Assembly: GCA_949361645.1 (NCBI GenBank)
Contig: OX442427.1
Span: forward strand, 926,003-990,002
Length of the DNA: 64,000 nucleotides
Direction of reading: 5' to 3'
Source of the DNA: Spongilla lacustris
Lineage: Eukaryota > Porifera > Demospongiae > Spongillida > Spongillidae
The notes beneath the pieces were generated by a model. That model was not told the origin of the DNA. It saw only the letters and a list, made by a program, of their open reading frames with translations, and did no database searches. This document shows, piece by piece, positions 54,801 to 62,869 of this stretch; position 1 is the first letter of the stretch; each line of letters begins with the position of its first letter. A program made the position numbers and the translations under genes.

Positions 54801-54997
54801 TCAAACGCTCAAGTGGCACTCGCCTACATCACTTTTAAGTAATGCCCTCTTCTTTCTGTCTGAAAGCCACTGGAAAAACAGTACCAATAAAAACATTGAT
54901 TCGCGAATGTATTTAAAAGGTTATAGTTCACCTCTGGCAAAGACTTGCCCGAACTAAGGTTGTACACCTTAACGTTGTTTGCCGTAGAAACCTGCAT
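44465..54997 (-). CDS. NOL10: Nucleolar protein 10, WD-repeat pre-rRNA factor
   Basis: Minus-strand exons: 54997-54932, 54869-54824, 54768-54670, 54591-54514, 54430-54393, 54132-54088, 53958-53801, 48553-48493, 48396-48308, 48242-48170, 48030-47881, 47600-47481, 47204-46999, 46892-46794, 46735-46679, 45938-45852, 45605-about 45579, 45047-44945 and 44605-44465. Diagnostic blocks are MQVSTANNVKVYNLSSGKSL, RRRIELIQDF, YKPRVRCYD, YYKTRIPKFG, YHYPSCDLY, VYRLNLEQGRFL, VECWDPRSR, NLAVGTSTGQVLLYDLRSS, VYDDYKFVT and RAYMHGYFIDLKLYHK. NOL10/Enp2 is a WD-repeat protein of the small-subunit processome. Intron 2 uses a GC donor (AG|GCGAGT), which alone joins KSDVG to LRRRIEL. The acidic segment after RLLHPV is short or partly missed, so one exon between 45579 and 45047 may be absent. 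Introns are loaded with minisatellites. Confidence 0.95.
44876..44943. repeat. (CA)n microsatellite in a NOL10 intron
   Basis: About 34 CA dinucleotides, next to the exon end at 44945 (reads as GTGTGT at the minus-strand donor). Confidence 0.93.
45113..45427. repeat. 31-bp minisatellite, about 10 copies, in a NOL10 intron
   Basis: Unit GTGGGCCCCCCTCCCCTCCT then CACCTAGCTGT, almost invariant. Confidence 0.95.
45790..45851. repeat. (CA)n microsatellite in a NOL10 intron
   Basis: CA run that directly forms the GTGTGT donor of the exon ending at 45852. Confidence 0.92.
46447..46640. repeat. 36-bp minisatellite, about 5.5 copies, in a NOL10 intron
   Basis: Unit GATGGAGCACCTTTCCCTCC then CTCATGGTCAGACCAA, alternating GATGG and GAAGG. 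Open in several frames because 36 is divisible by 3. Confidence 0.93.
47280..47350. repeat. CA/TA-rich tract in a NOL10 intron
   Basis: Imperfect CACACATACA repeats between the exons at 47204 and 47481. Confidence 0.85.
47615..47815. repeat. 26-bp minisatellite in a NOL10 intron
   Basis: About six clean units of GAACATCACATGAGGATCAC then ACGTAG, decaying at the 3' end into shorter variants. Confidence 0.92.
48694..48890. mobile_element. 197-bp MITE, copy 2 (CAGGGATTTACCG family)
   Basis: Ends CAGGGATTTACCG and TGTAAATCCCTG, body closely similar to 21527-21735 with small indels. Lies in the large NOL10 intron. Confidence 0.85.
48916..48995. repeat. 27-bp direct repeat, three copies
   Basis: Unit GTGGGAGGAGCTCATGATGT then AGGAACA, immediately after the MITE. 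Confidence 0.9.
49085..49914. repeat. 25-bp minisatellite, left part, in a NOL10 intron
   Basis: About 33 units of CCAAATGCTCCCCTCCAGAT plus GCCCT, with CTCC/TTCC and CCCTCC/CCATCC/CCCGCC variants. Interrupted by the hAT-like element at 49915-50951 and resumed at 50952. The long ORFs over it are artefacts of the 25-bp period. Confidence 0.95.
49915..50951 (-). mobile_element. hAT-like DNA transposon remnant (1,037 bp)
   Basis: Terminal inverted repeats CAGGGGCGGCG / CGCCGCCCCTG, flanked by the direct repeat CAAAT (49910-49914 and 50952-50956). Removing the element and one CAAAT restores an exact minisatellite unit. A minus-strand frame (50508-50131) carries the C-terminal dimerisation-type motif of hAT transposases (LRSSMTERRFNNYFNLHVHK). 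The catalytic core is missing, so this is an internally deleted, non-autonomous copy. The CAGGGGCGG ends and 5-bp duplication fit hAT families with 5-bp duplications. Confidence 0.85.
50643..50787. mobile_element. 145-bp MITE (TAGTCTCGCAAGCC family, copy 2) nested in the hAT element
   Basis: Left end TAGTGTCGCAAGCCAAACCT, right end the diverged complement. The interior carries ATGGACTGGGGAC and its complement, also found in copy 1 at 37618-37718. Confidence 0.75.
50952..51112. repeat. 25-bp minisatellite, right part
   Basis: Continuation of the array at 49085-49914 in the same phase, about six units. Confidence 0.93.
51265..51772. repeat. 32/38-bp minisatellite, about 15 copies, in a NOL10 intron
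   Basis: Unit CTAGGCTTAGGAGGTAGTAG then GCATGCTTAAGTAC, with or without a CATGAC insert, giving two unit lengths in mixed order. Confidence 0.93.
52255..52480. repeat. 29-bp minisatellite, about 7 copies, in a NOL10 intron
   Basis: Unit CCGTAACCAGTCCCCAGGCT then TTGTACCAG, with CACC/CCCC and GTACC/GTGCC variants. Confidence 0.92.
52866..53612. repeat. 39-bp minisatellite, about 19 copies, in a NOL10 intron
   Basis: Unit TTTGAACAGGCCATTATGGT then AGTTTGGGACAGGGCAAGC. It varies at ATTATG/ATGATG, GGTC/GGAC and AAGC/AAGG. One unit near 53200 lacks the middle. Open on both strands because 39 is divisible by 3. Confidence 0.95.
54170..54290. repeat. 24-bp purine-rich array, about 5 copies, in a NOL10 intron
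   Basis: Unit GGGACAGGGAACCATGGGGA plus TGAA. Confidence 0.88.
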
Positions 54998-55073
54998 CTT
55001 CTCAGCTGCTTCAGTTAACCTCGCGCTTTAATTAAAGTTTATTAATTGAAACAGATGCTGAGCACGTGTCGCC
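54998..55073. promoter_or_regulatory. Shared NOL10/ROMO1 head-to-head promoter interval
   Basis: 76 bp between divergent start codons, with an E-box CACGTG at 55063-55068 only 5 bp before the ROMO1 ATG. The AT-rich centre (TTTAATTAAAG) is near-palindromic. Confidence 0.6.
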
Positions 55074-55310
55074 ATGCCTGTACCGTCTTCTGTCCGCCAT
55101 GGAGCGCCTTCGTGCTTTGATCGAGTCAAGTATGGTGTGTCTATTGGATGTGTCGTCGGCCTGAGTACGGGTGCGATCTTCGGGACTTTTACCGGAATCA
55201 GATACGGACTGCGCGGAAGGGAGCTCCTTACCACACTAGGGAAGATCATGTTACAAACCGGAGGAACGTTCGGCCTCTTCATGGGCATTGGCAGCGCCAT
55301 TCGTTGTTGA
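55074..55310 (+). CDS. ROMO1: Reactive oxygen species modulator 1 (Mgr2 family)
   Basis: Single-exon gene of 78 codons, the normal size of the family. The sequence begins MPVPSSVRHGAPSCFDRVKY and contains GAIFGTFTGIRYGLRGRELL and QTGGTFGLFMGIG, ending in the conserved Arg-Cys. Two glycine-rich membrane segments place it in the mitochondrial inner membrane, where ROMO1/Mgr2 lines the TIM23 translocase and influences ROS levels. Conserved Cys at about position 14 and at the C-terminus are kept. The gene is divergent from NOL10. Confidence 0.97.
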   Translation: MPVPSSVRHGAPSCFDRVKYGVSIGCVVGLSTGAIFGTFTGIRYGLRGRELLTTLGKIMLQTGGTFGLFMGIGSAIRC

Positions 55311-55575
55311 CAATTATATTTTCAGCGCCATTCGGACTTATTTTATGTGTGTGTGTGTGTGTTTGTTGATAATAAATGATCCTAGTAGTCAGTGGCTCAC
55401 GTAGTGTTGAGGTCAATTGCATTGGTGAGGAGGAAGGCGCGCACTACAGCTGTAAGTAGTACATGTAACGTTCAACGTTCATGATACTTGATGCAGTGCT
55501 ACGTGCAGAAATATGGGCTGTACTCGCTAGGCTGCCTTTTCAAAAGGGAATTACCCTCAAAAACGTCTCGCATTA
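55311..55575. other. ROMO1 3' flank
   Basis: Short TG run (55348-55362) followed by AATAAATGATC at 55370, a likely polyadenylation signal. Confidence 0.5.
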
Positions 55576-55589
55576 TTATAATTGTACAA

Positions 55590-55875
55590 TATATAACAGT
55601 CTTAAAACATAGCCTATAGTTTTCAAAATACATCTGGTGAGGATGGCATTGGCCCTCATTAGATGGAGGTTGAGTCTGCCATAGATGTCTCTAAGTACAG
55701 CGGACTTGGGCCTGCATGCCAGCTGTGAGAAGGCTTCAATAGCTTCATTTCCCCATGCACCATAAGTCTCTGCTACAGGGGGAGCACACAACCAGCCGAG
55801 TTCTTTGCATTTTGCATCATTGGCCCTGTGCTTTCTGCCTTCAGTGGCTAGGGCAGCTGATCCTCCCGCTTCCAT
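55590..55875 (-). pseudogene. Reverse-transcriptase-like C-terminal fragment (relic 3)
   Basis: The minus frame has CKELGWLCAPPVAETYGAWG and KSAVLRDIYGRLNLHLMRAN, resembling the extreme C-terminal region of the same broad retroelement group as the relics at 34-40 kb. It is truncated at both ends. Confidence 0.6.
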
Positions 55876-55924
55876 AAGCCAAAGGGTAAATACCGCGTGT
55901 TATTTATTATTAATTTTTGTACAA

Positions 55925-56308
55925 TTTAATCAAGTGTGGCTATCTCGTCCTACTGCAGGGAAGCTGGATGATCTGTGGGAAGCAGGTTGGGAAGTGACTG
56001 AATTGAAAGGGCCTGTTACCGTTTGTGTTAAGCATAATGATGGAAGGAGGTTCAGAACAGTGCATGTGAATCGATTAAGACATAGAAGAGGAAGAGAAAT
56101 GGAATCCACAGGAACCTATATTTCTAATTGGGAGGCGCCGACTGTTGACCATGAATTTATTGGAAGTGAAGAGGAGGTTCCGACAAACGTAGCTGGTCCA
56201 GCGGAACATGAACGACAGCAACTCGAAGGTACTGGATCAAATTTAAGGCGATCAGGACGAAACCGGAGGCTTCCTGATCGGTATGGAGTTCCACTATCTG
56301 ACTACTAA
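55925..56308 (+). pseudogene. Ty3/Gypsy-type integrase C-terminal tail
   Basis: The + frame from about 55957 reads GKLDDLWEAGWEVTELKGPV, FRTVHVNRLRHRR and, at the end, RRSGRNRRLPDRYG. This is the usual C-terminal end of Gypsy-like Pol after the integrase core (a GPF/Y-like barrel and then a basic Arg-rich tail). No protease, RT or integrase core is visible upstream, so it is a 3' relic. Confidence 0.65.
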
Positions 56309-56758
56309 GCTCGGGTCGAGCTTCTGAGAGGAAGGAAGTTTAGTTAGTTTGAAAGTTGCTTTTATGTCCAGTTAGCCAGTAGACCGTCGTGATGCCGCTA
56401 CGCTTTCTGCCGATAATTCGCCAACATTGTGCACCGGGGAACTACTATAATATCGGTCGGACCTTGGGCGGCATACAACAACCTAGGAACACAACGATAC
56501 CAGCGTCTTACCGTTAACCATACATACAATGCTCGGCTGCTCAACCTTACCACCATGTAACAGTGTTCTTTTAGTTCCTCCCTCCCTCACTCTCCCCTTT
56601 TTATTTCATTTCACGGAGTGTTGGCTACGTCCGTTATTTAGTAAAAAGAAAGTGGGGAGGGTGAGGGAGGGGTACCCCTCCCTCTTACATAAAGAGTCAA
56701 ATTAGTACCACACGCATTACATTTTAAAAATAATGACGTAAACGCAAAATTAAAGTGG

Positions 56759-56797
<39 letters not shown>

Positions 56798-57030
56798 ACT
56801 GCATAAGTGCCGAAAACGCGGCTAGTTAGCAAGGAGAACTCTGAGTTTAAGATATCCGAAGAGCAAAGGTAGGCCTATCAATAAAATTAAAAAGAGGCCT
56901 ATATACTCATAAGAGGAATCTAAGCGTCCTATACATCGCTACTGAGCCATATATTATATTGAACACTCCTGGCAGAGAAAAAAAAATTAGGGGAACAAGT
57001 AAATCAAAAACTTCTCTATCGAGAAAGTGA
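56309..57030. other. Intergenic region with long poly-G
   Basis: Contains a G run at about 56761-56796. Otherwise nothing recognised. Confidence 0.5.
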
Positions 57031-57230
57031 TTGGTCGTATGTAGGATTGGTGGTGCAAAAAGCAAGGAAACAAGGTACAGTATTTTTAAATGAGGTTTGG
57101 TAGGATCCTACAACTATAACAGTCCTACATTTGCAAATAGGCTTTCTTCATTTGCAAATTCAGGACTGTGAGTTGTAGGATCCTACCAAACCTCACTTTA
57201 ACATGCACCACCAATCCTACATACGACCAG
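57031..57230. mobile_element. 200-bp fold-back (MITE-like) element
   Basis: Outer arms GGTCGTATGTAGGATTGGTG and complement, inner arms GAGGTTTGGTAGGATCCTAC and complement, meeting near 57143. Non-coding. Different sequence from the 4385-4588 fold-back. Confidence 0.75.
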
Positions 57231-57260
57231 ATGTTTTTACTTGTGTAACGTATAACGTAC

Positions 57261-57270
57261 GCGCATGCGC
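57261..57270. promoter_or_regulatory. NRF1-like palindrome GCGCATGCGC
   Basis: 125 bp upstream of the Gly/His-rich gene start; same 10-mer as before RPL10. Confidence 0.4.
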
Positions 57271-57394
57271 GTGGTGATGTAGAACGTGGGTTACGTAGCG
57301 ACAGGTCAGACTAGAAACATTGTGTAGTATTGGACTCTTATATTCATTGTTGTCATCAAGACCTTTACATAACTATTTGTCTTCTCATCTTGCA

Positions 57395-58297
57395 ATGCCT
57401 CGCGGCGGAGGTCACGGAGGCGGCGGTCATGGAGGCGGAGGTCATCATAGAGGTGGACCGCATCATGCTCACGTTGGCGGGCATGTTGGCGGCGGACCGC
57501 ATCATGCTCACGTTGGCGGGCATGTTGGCGGCGGACCGCATCATGCTCACGTTGGCGGGCATGTTGGCGGCGGACCGCATCATGCTCACGTTGGCGGGCA
57601 TGTTGGCGGCAGAACGCATCCTGCTCACGTTGGCGGGCATGTTGGCGGCGGACCGCATCATGCTCACGTTGGCGGGCATATTGGCGGCGGACCGCATCGT
57701 GCTCACGTTGGCGGGCATATTGGCGGCGGACCGCATCGTGCTCACGTTGGCGGGCATATTGGCGGTGGGCATTTTCCGCAACACCATCATCCTGTTTACG
57801 CTGCCCCGAGTCCGAGACGATACAGCTTTCAAGGAGGAAACGACTCGGTTTTCTGTAAGCTATATAGTCTATATATCCATTGGTTCTGCATAACTCCCCT
57901 TCCCCTCCAAGGCTGCTGTTGGGATACTCCTACAAGCACAGCTACCACCGGCGTGACAGTTGTTCAGCCAGGAGTCGTCTACAACCAACCAACCCCTGCA
58001 ACAGTCACTTCCGCAGCAGCTCCTTACCCGCAAGCAGCTCCTTACCCAGCACAAACAGCTACTTACCCGCAAACAGCTCCTTACCCAGCACAAGCAGCTC
58101 CTTACCCGCAAGCAGCTCCTTACCCAGCACAAGCAGCTCCTTACCCGCAAGTAGCTCCTTACCCAGCACAAGCAGCTCCTTACCCGCAAGCAGATCCTTT
58201 CCCGCAAGCAGCTCCTTGCCCGCAAGCAGCTCCTTACCCGCAAGCAGCTCCTTACCCGCAAGCAGCTCTTAACCCGCAAGCAGCTCCTTACCCGTAA
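57395..58297 (+). CDS. Gly/His-rich repeat protein with Pro/Ala/Tyr/Gln tail
   Basis: I do not recognise a family. The start at 57395 gives MPRGGGHGGGGHGGGGHH, then about eight 39-bp repeats encoding a 13-residue unit of the type GGPHHAHVGGHVG. A probable intron (donor GTAAGC after about 57853, acceptor AAG near 57912) joins to GCCWDTPTSTATTGVTVVQP and then a tail of APYPQA / APYPAQ repeats ending at TAA. Gly/His-rich plus YP-rich composition is typical of structural, metal-binding or extracellular-matrix and condensate-forming proteins. There is no obvious signal peptide from this start. An upstream in-frame ATG at 57320 would add 25 residues, including a hydrophobic stretch. Confidence 0.6.
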   Translation: MPRGGGHGGGGHGGGGHHRGGPHHAHVGGHVGGGPHHAHVGGHVGGGPHHAHVGGHVGGGPHHAHVGGHVGGRTHPAHVGGHVGGGPHHAHVGGHIGGGPHRAHVGGHIGGGPHRAHVGGHIGGGHFPQHHHPVYAAPSPRRYSFQGGNDSVFCKLYSLYIHWFCITPLPLQGCCWDTPTSTATTGVTVVQPGVVYNQPTPATVTSAAAPYPQAAPYPAQTATYPQTAPYPAQAAPYPQAAPYPAQAAPYPQVAPYPAQAAPYPQADPFPQAAPCPQAAPYPQAAPYPQAALNPQAAPYP

Positions 58298-58550
58298 CCA
58301 TCACGCTTCTTATAACAAAAGATTACATGTATACTGAATTAAGTTGTGTGTTTTGCATGTTATAGATAGTATCCACAGAAAGGTGTGAAGGAATGTAATC
58401 ACGTAACGTCGCGTTTAACCACACCCACTGGTGAGAAAGATTCAACGGTGGGCATCGGGAAAATTTAAAAGCACATGTTTTGTAGTTATGTGTGAAATGG
58501 ATTACTTTAGTTCTTTGAATGCTATCGGCCAGCAAAGATACATGGATAAG

Positions 58551-59041
58551 CTTCGTCTTCTAGACTTATCCTTGGCGGACAACCCCTAAACTGTTGCTAA
58601 CTCGATCAACTTTGTGAAGGGATATGTCTCTTTGGCCACCTGTTGATCGCCCTGGAGTCTACACACGTCAGCAAATGCTGCAGTGGAAGCAATTGGATGC
58701 GTACAACTATTTCACGAGTGGATTTGTTTGCACTGTGGATCTAAGAAACACAAGTGAGTGTGTGATACTGAAGGCTTTCGTGAACCCAAGCATGAGAAAT
58801 CCAGAAAATGCTCACAGCGCTTGGGTAGCGACCAAGAAATAGTGGCAGCCCACTGGGAGAGGGAGGAGGGAGAGTGACGAGGTAGAGGGAGGAGGGAGGA
58901 AGGCTATTGAGTGTGGATAAGAGGGATGGGAGGTAGTGAGATGAGAAGGATGCAGGAGGTGGTAGGTGGCAGCCCACTGTACCTGCATGGCTGGGTGAGC
59001 CTACATATATACTACATGTAATCATTTTGAAATCAAATGTA
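58551..59041. repeat. Left arm of a 491-bp inverted duplication
   Basis: Nearly identical to the complement of 60120-60610 (one difference noted near the inner end). It carries a second copy of the transposon gene's first coding block (58624-58842, MSLWPPVDRPGVYTRQQ...), here on the + strand and without the rest of the gene. Confidence 0.92.
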
Positions 59042-59169
59042 CTACATGTATGTTTCTTTATTCCAATATTAATAAATATTTTGCGTAACATAGCTTCAGT
59101 TAATGTATTGTACCTGCATGCACCTCAGCATGTACTGCAATTTTTTCTGCATTTGGCTTCTATAACTTG

Positions 59170-60537
59170 ATAAGATTTAATTGATTTGATTGACACAATC
59201 TGCACAGTACCATTCACCTTGCGGAATGCAATCTAGACCAACACAACCAACATGAAAACACTCATAAGGACAATCGTTGTTGTCACATCCAATCATAAGT
59301 CCCTCTTCCACATTGCGGCAAATGCAGTACAGCTGTTCAACTTGCTCAGACGATTGCTGTGTAGAGCTGCAGCTGGTGTCATCAACTATGCTTGTAGCAT
59401 TTGAACACAATATCAGCTTCACGTAGAAAAGGTCTAGCTTGGGCTGTATTTTGTCCCACATTATCGGATCTCTTGTGATTCTTTTAAGATGCATGCCACA
59501 AGTAGTCCATGCAGCATACAAAATCACAATATGGTATGTCACAAATAGCTGTATTTGGTAATAATATGCATGTGTTGTTGAAAGCTTTATACCTCCTTTA
59601 CTGTGTTCTAAATAGAAGTTGGTTGTGTCAACTGCAGCTGCAGGATCACTGTCTTGTATGCTGTATGGACACACCCTTACCACAGCAGGTGCTTGATACA
59701 AGTCCATCTGGTGAAGCTCCCAAATGTGGGTAGAGAGGATTCACAAGTAGGCCAGCTTGTTCTATCACATGAGTCTTGCGAGAATGGCTGCCGCCGTTTC
59801 GAATTGATGGCCAGTATTGGGCTGCTATAATTGGCAGGTTGAGGCGTAACACGAAGCTTTTGGCCTTTTGAATCGGATGTCATGCAGCAATACGAGCAGG
59901 TTGGTGCTAAATAATAAATATATAAGCATTGACATAGGCTTGAAATAAAATAGATATGCAGTTATACCTTGGTACTAAACACTTCATTCCATTGACAAGA
60001 GCTGGATGTAATAGCCGTGTATCCAATACGTGTAGCAGCTTCTACTTTGAATAGGATGGCAGCAACATGGGAACACCCTTCACCTAAGCTGACATAAAAG
60101 AAATATCATATACACATAATACATTTGATTTCATAATGATTACATGTAGTATATATGTAGGCTCACCCAGCCATGCAGGTACAGTGGGCTGCCACCTACC
60201 ACCTCCTGCATCCTTCTCATCTCACTACCTCCCATCCCTCTTATCCACACTCAATAGCCTTCCTCCCTCCTCCCTCTACCTCGTCACTCTCCCTCCTCCC
60301 TCTCCCAGTGGGCTGCCACTATTTCTTGGTCGCTACCCAAGCGCTGTGAGCATTTTCTGGATTTCTCATGCTTGGGTTCACGAAAGCCTTCAGTATCACA
60401 CACTCACTTGTGTTTCTTAGATCCACAGTGCAAACAAATCCACTCGTGAAATAGTTGTACGCATCCAATTGCTTCCACTGCAGCATTTGCTGACGTGTGT
60501 AGACTCCAGGGCGATCAACAGGTGGCCAAAGAGACAT
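59170..60537 (-). pseudogene. Transposon-derived SWIM / YqaJ / PHD gene
   Basis: The minus strand begins MSLWPPVDRPGVYTRQQM (60537) and continues to AHSAWVATKK. Then come a SWIM zinc-finger segment (GEGCSHVAAILFKVEAATR, about 60100-60000), a YqaJ-type exonuclease segment (LYPHLGASPDGLV, about 59740-59700, followed by CCGKG) and a C-terminal PHD finger (YCICRNVEEGLMIGCDNNDC to WYCADC, about 59325-59200). This domain set is found in animal DNA-transposon accessory genes (I recall ISL2EU-type elements). Frame changes, and non-coding sequence between blocks that may be introns, make activity doubtful. The first block lies inside the right arm of the inverted duplication. Confidence 0.7.
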
Positions 60538-60610
60538 ATCCCTTCACAAAGTTGATCGAGTTAGCAACAGTTTAGGGGTTGTCCGCCAAGGATAAGTCTA
60601 GAAGACGAAG
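60120..60610. repeat. Right arm of the 491-bp inverted duplication
   Basis: Mirror of 58551-59041 across a spacer of 1,078 bp. It includes the first coding block of the SWIM/YqaJ/PHD gene, so this is probably the original copy and the left arm the duplicate. Confidence 0.92.
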
Positions 60611-61340
60611 TGTTAACATTAACGGCGAATAATTAAAAGGGGTGTAAGCGAGGGGAGGGGGTGGGGGGTGGGCAAGAAAGATATGAACACCCATCCTCAG
60701 ATTTCCTAATAGGGGTACCCACCACCGTACGTCCTCCATCTGCTCTGAGCCCAAAGAACATAATGTCGTTGGCAGTGTTTAATACAATTGGGAGTACGTT
60801 GAAAATCGCACATGCATTGATCATAAAACACTGAATTTGTGTACATTATTCCATGGCTACCCGCACTCGCCCATTTTCTATGGTCTCGGCGCGGCCCCGG
60901 CCCGAACTGGCACGGTTGTATGCGGCTGGAAACTAAGTCAACAATTAGATCATTTACGGTATTACCATATATTTCTTCACTGATGGCTCATTATAGACAT
61001 CTGATGTTTAAAAACAAACCATAACTCACCAGAACTAGCAAATCAAAAAGTGAAAACGAACTCAAACACTGCATTCCTTTTCCTGTCATGTCCAGTCAAT
61101 GCGCACAATTGAAATTCCACATCGATAGCATGCGCATACCGTTTAGCAAGGTCACGCGATACGTATTTAGAAGGAGGGCGTTACTAAATGCGACGACGTA
61201 GCCTTTGGTGACTGAACTGGAAGGTATGAGTACTACAGCGATGCTCAGGAGGCATGTGGCTACCAGAATTTACTAACCTGAAGTGGCAACGCATTTTCTG
61301 TCACCACGAACAAGCTGAGCGTATTGCATGAATAATCGAC
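60611..61340. other. Spacer before the RAG1-like gene
   Basis: Unique sequence with GCATGCGCAT near 61129. No exon recognised. Confidence 0.4.
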
Positions 61341-61363
61341 GTACGTTGTGGTTTTGTTATAGG

Positions 61364-62781
61364 TATGGATTACAATTTCCATACATTGCACAGTGTGTGG
61401 GCAGAGGCTAACGAAGTACAGGGCAAAGAAAAGAACCAGCTCTGAGTGCATAGCATTCTCAGCTGAGCTGAAAATAGCTTTTGACATTGACACATCTGTG
61501 GATGATGTAACCCTGAGATGTTCTGCATGCAATGTAAGCTGGGTATGTAGAGAACCATCTGTGCCATCTCAAAGTGAGTGCATCACAAATGTGTAGTGAT
61601 GCTATTTGAGTGGCAAAACAAGTAAACATATGACATCATAAGAGGTCATCTTGAGAAGATTGCCCCTCCTCTAGTTCTCCATAGTGAGCCTAGCCCACCT
61701 TTGGCAAGAGCTAACAACCTATCAATGCTAAAGGAGCTGAAGTGTGCACTGTGCTTCAACACCCTCTCACAGCCACTGGAACTGCTGTGCGGTGCACTGG
61801 TGTGCTCCAAATGCCTCTGGGAGTGGATAGCAGCATATGATGCTGTGAACCATCCATGCTGCTCAGAGGATGATCCCCTGCTGCTCAGAGGACAGTCGCA
61901 TGCTGCTCAGAGGACGGTCCCCTGCTGATCAGAGGATGGTCCCATGCTGCTCAGAGGATGGCCCCCTGCTGCTCAGAGGACGGTCCCCTGCTGCTCAGAG
62001 GATGGTCCCATGCTGCCCAGAGGATGATCCCCTGTTGCTCAGAGGATGATCCCCTGCTGCTCAGAGGACAGTCCCATGCTGCTCAGAGGACGGTCCCCTG
62101 CTGATCAGTAGATGGTCCCCTGCTGCTCAGAGGATGATCCCCTGCTGCCCAGAGGAAAATCCCCTGCTGCTCAGAGGACAGTCACCAGGATGGTCCCCTA
62201 GTCAGACTATTATCAAGTGTGATAATGCTGCTGTCAGATGTTCTGGAGCACTGTATACAGACTGCAGCAGGGATATTAAGGATGGTGACTATGAAGAGCA
62301 TGAGTGTGCACCAACACTTACACCTGAGGAGGAGAAGCAAGCAGCGAGTTTGCTGAAGAGGGTAATCTCTACCAGCTAGTCCTGACAAAGCCATCATACA
62401 ACTTGCTACAGGGGAAGCAGTTAAGTGAATGTCAATGACTTGTACAGAGGTTACATAATATATACACTTACTTCTGCCAATGGCATTCGTGCATGTCACC
62501 AGAGCAAAACTACAGCTGCCTACTCATCATGGACTAAAGTTCAGGTACATGTATTGCCGGCGATTAAGGCTGGGCTTGCCATACCTTGGAATACACTGAG
62601 GCTTCTAAGGCGGTGTATCACAACATACAGCAAAGGCTCAATTCTAACTCACTGGTGTTTCAGGTGGCTCAAATCATCAGGAATCTGTCTGGCTGGTGAG
62701 CAAATTGTTGGCGATAACCCCAAAGGAGAAACAGCCCCCTTTTCAGGGGCCAAGTCAATTGATGCAAAATTCTTGGCTTGA
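61364..62781 (+). CDS. RAG1-N-terminal-like zinc-finger/RING gene (N-RAG-TP type), partial or decayed
   Basis: Exon about 61364-61531 has CTVCGQRLTKYRAKKRTSSE and FDIDTSVDD, closing with CSAC before a GTAAGC donor. Exon about 61672-61860 has a RING start (LKCALCFNTLSQPLELLCGA, then CSKCLWEWI and HPCC). After a 22-bp array, about 62200-62379 has CSRDIKDGDYEEHECAPTLT and PEEEKQAASLLKRV. About 62560-62700 has GLAIPWNTLRLLRR and RWLKSSGICLAGEQ. This order matches what I remember of RAG1-N-terminal-like proteins in cnidarians, sponges and Aplysia (N-RAG-TP). No DDE core is seen before the 116-bp array. Frame is not continuous across the 22-bp array, so it is either spliced out or the gene is dead. 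Confidence 0.55.
61856..62190. repeat. 22-bp tandem array inside the RAG1-like gene
   Basis: About 15 units of CTGCTCAGAGGATGGTCCCC plus TG, with GATG/GACG/GACA and GATCAG variants. It sits exactly between the RING block and the following conserved block. 22 is not a multiple of 3. Confidence 0.9.
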
Positions 62782-62869
62782 CATTTGCTCCAATCCACAA
62801 CCACATGCAGAACCTGATGCGCATTGGGCTATTCCATTATTTAATCATACACCCCTACAGATGACAATA

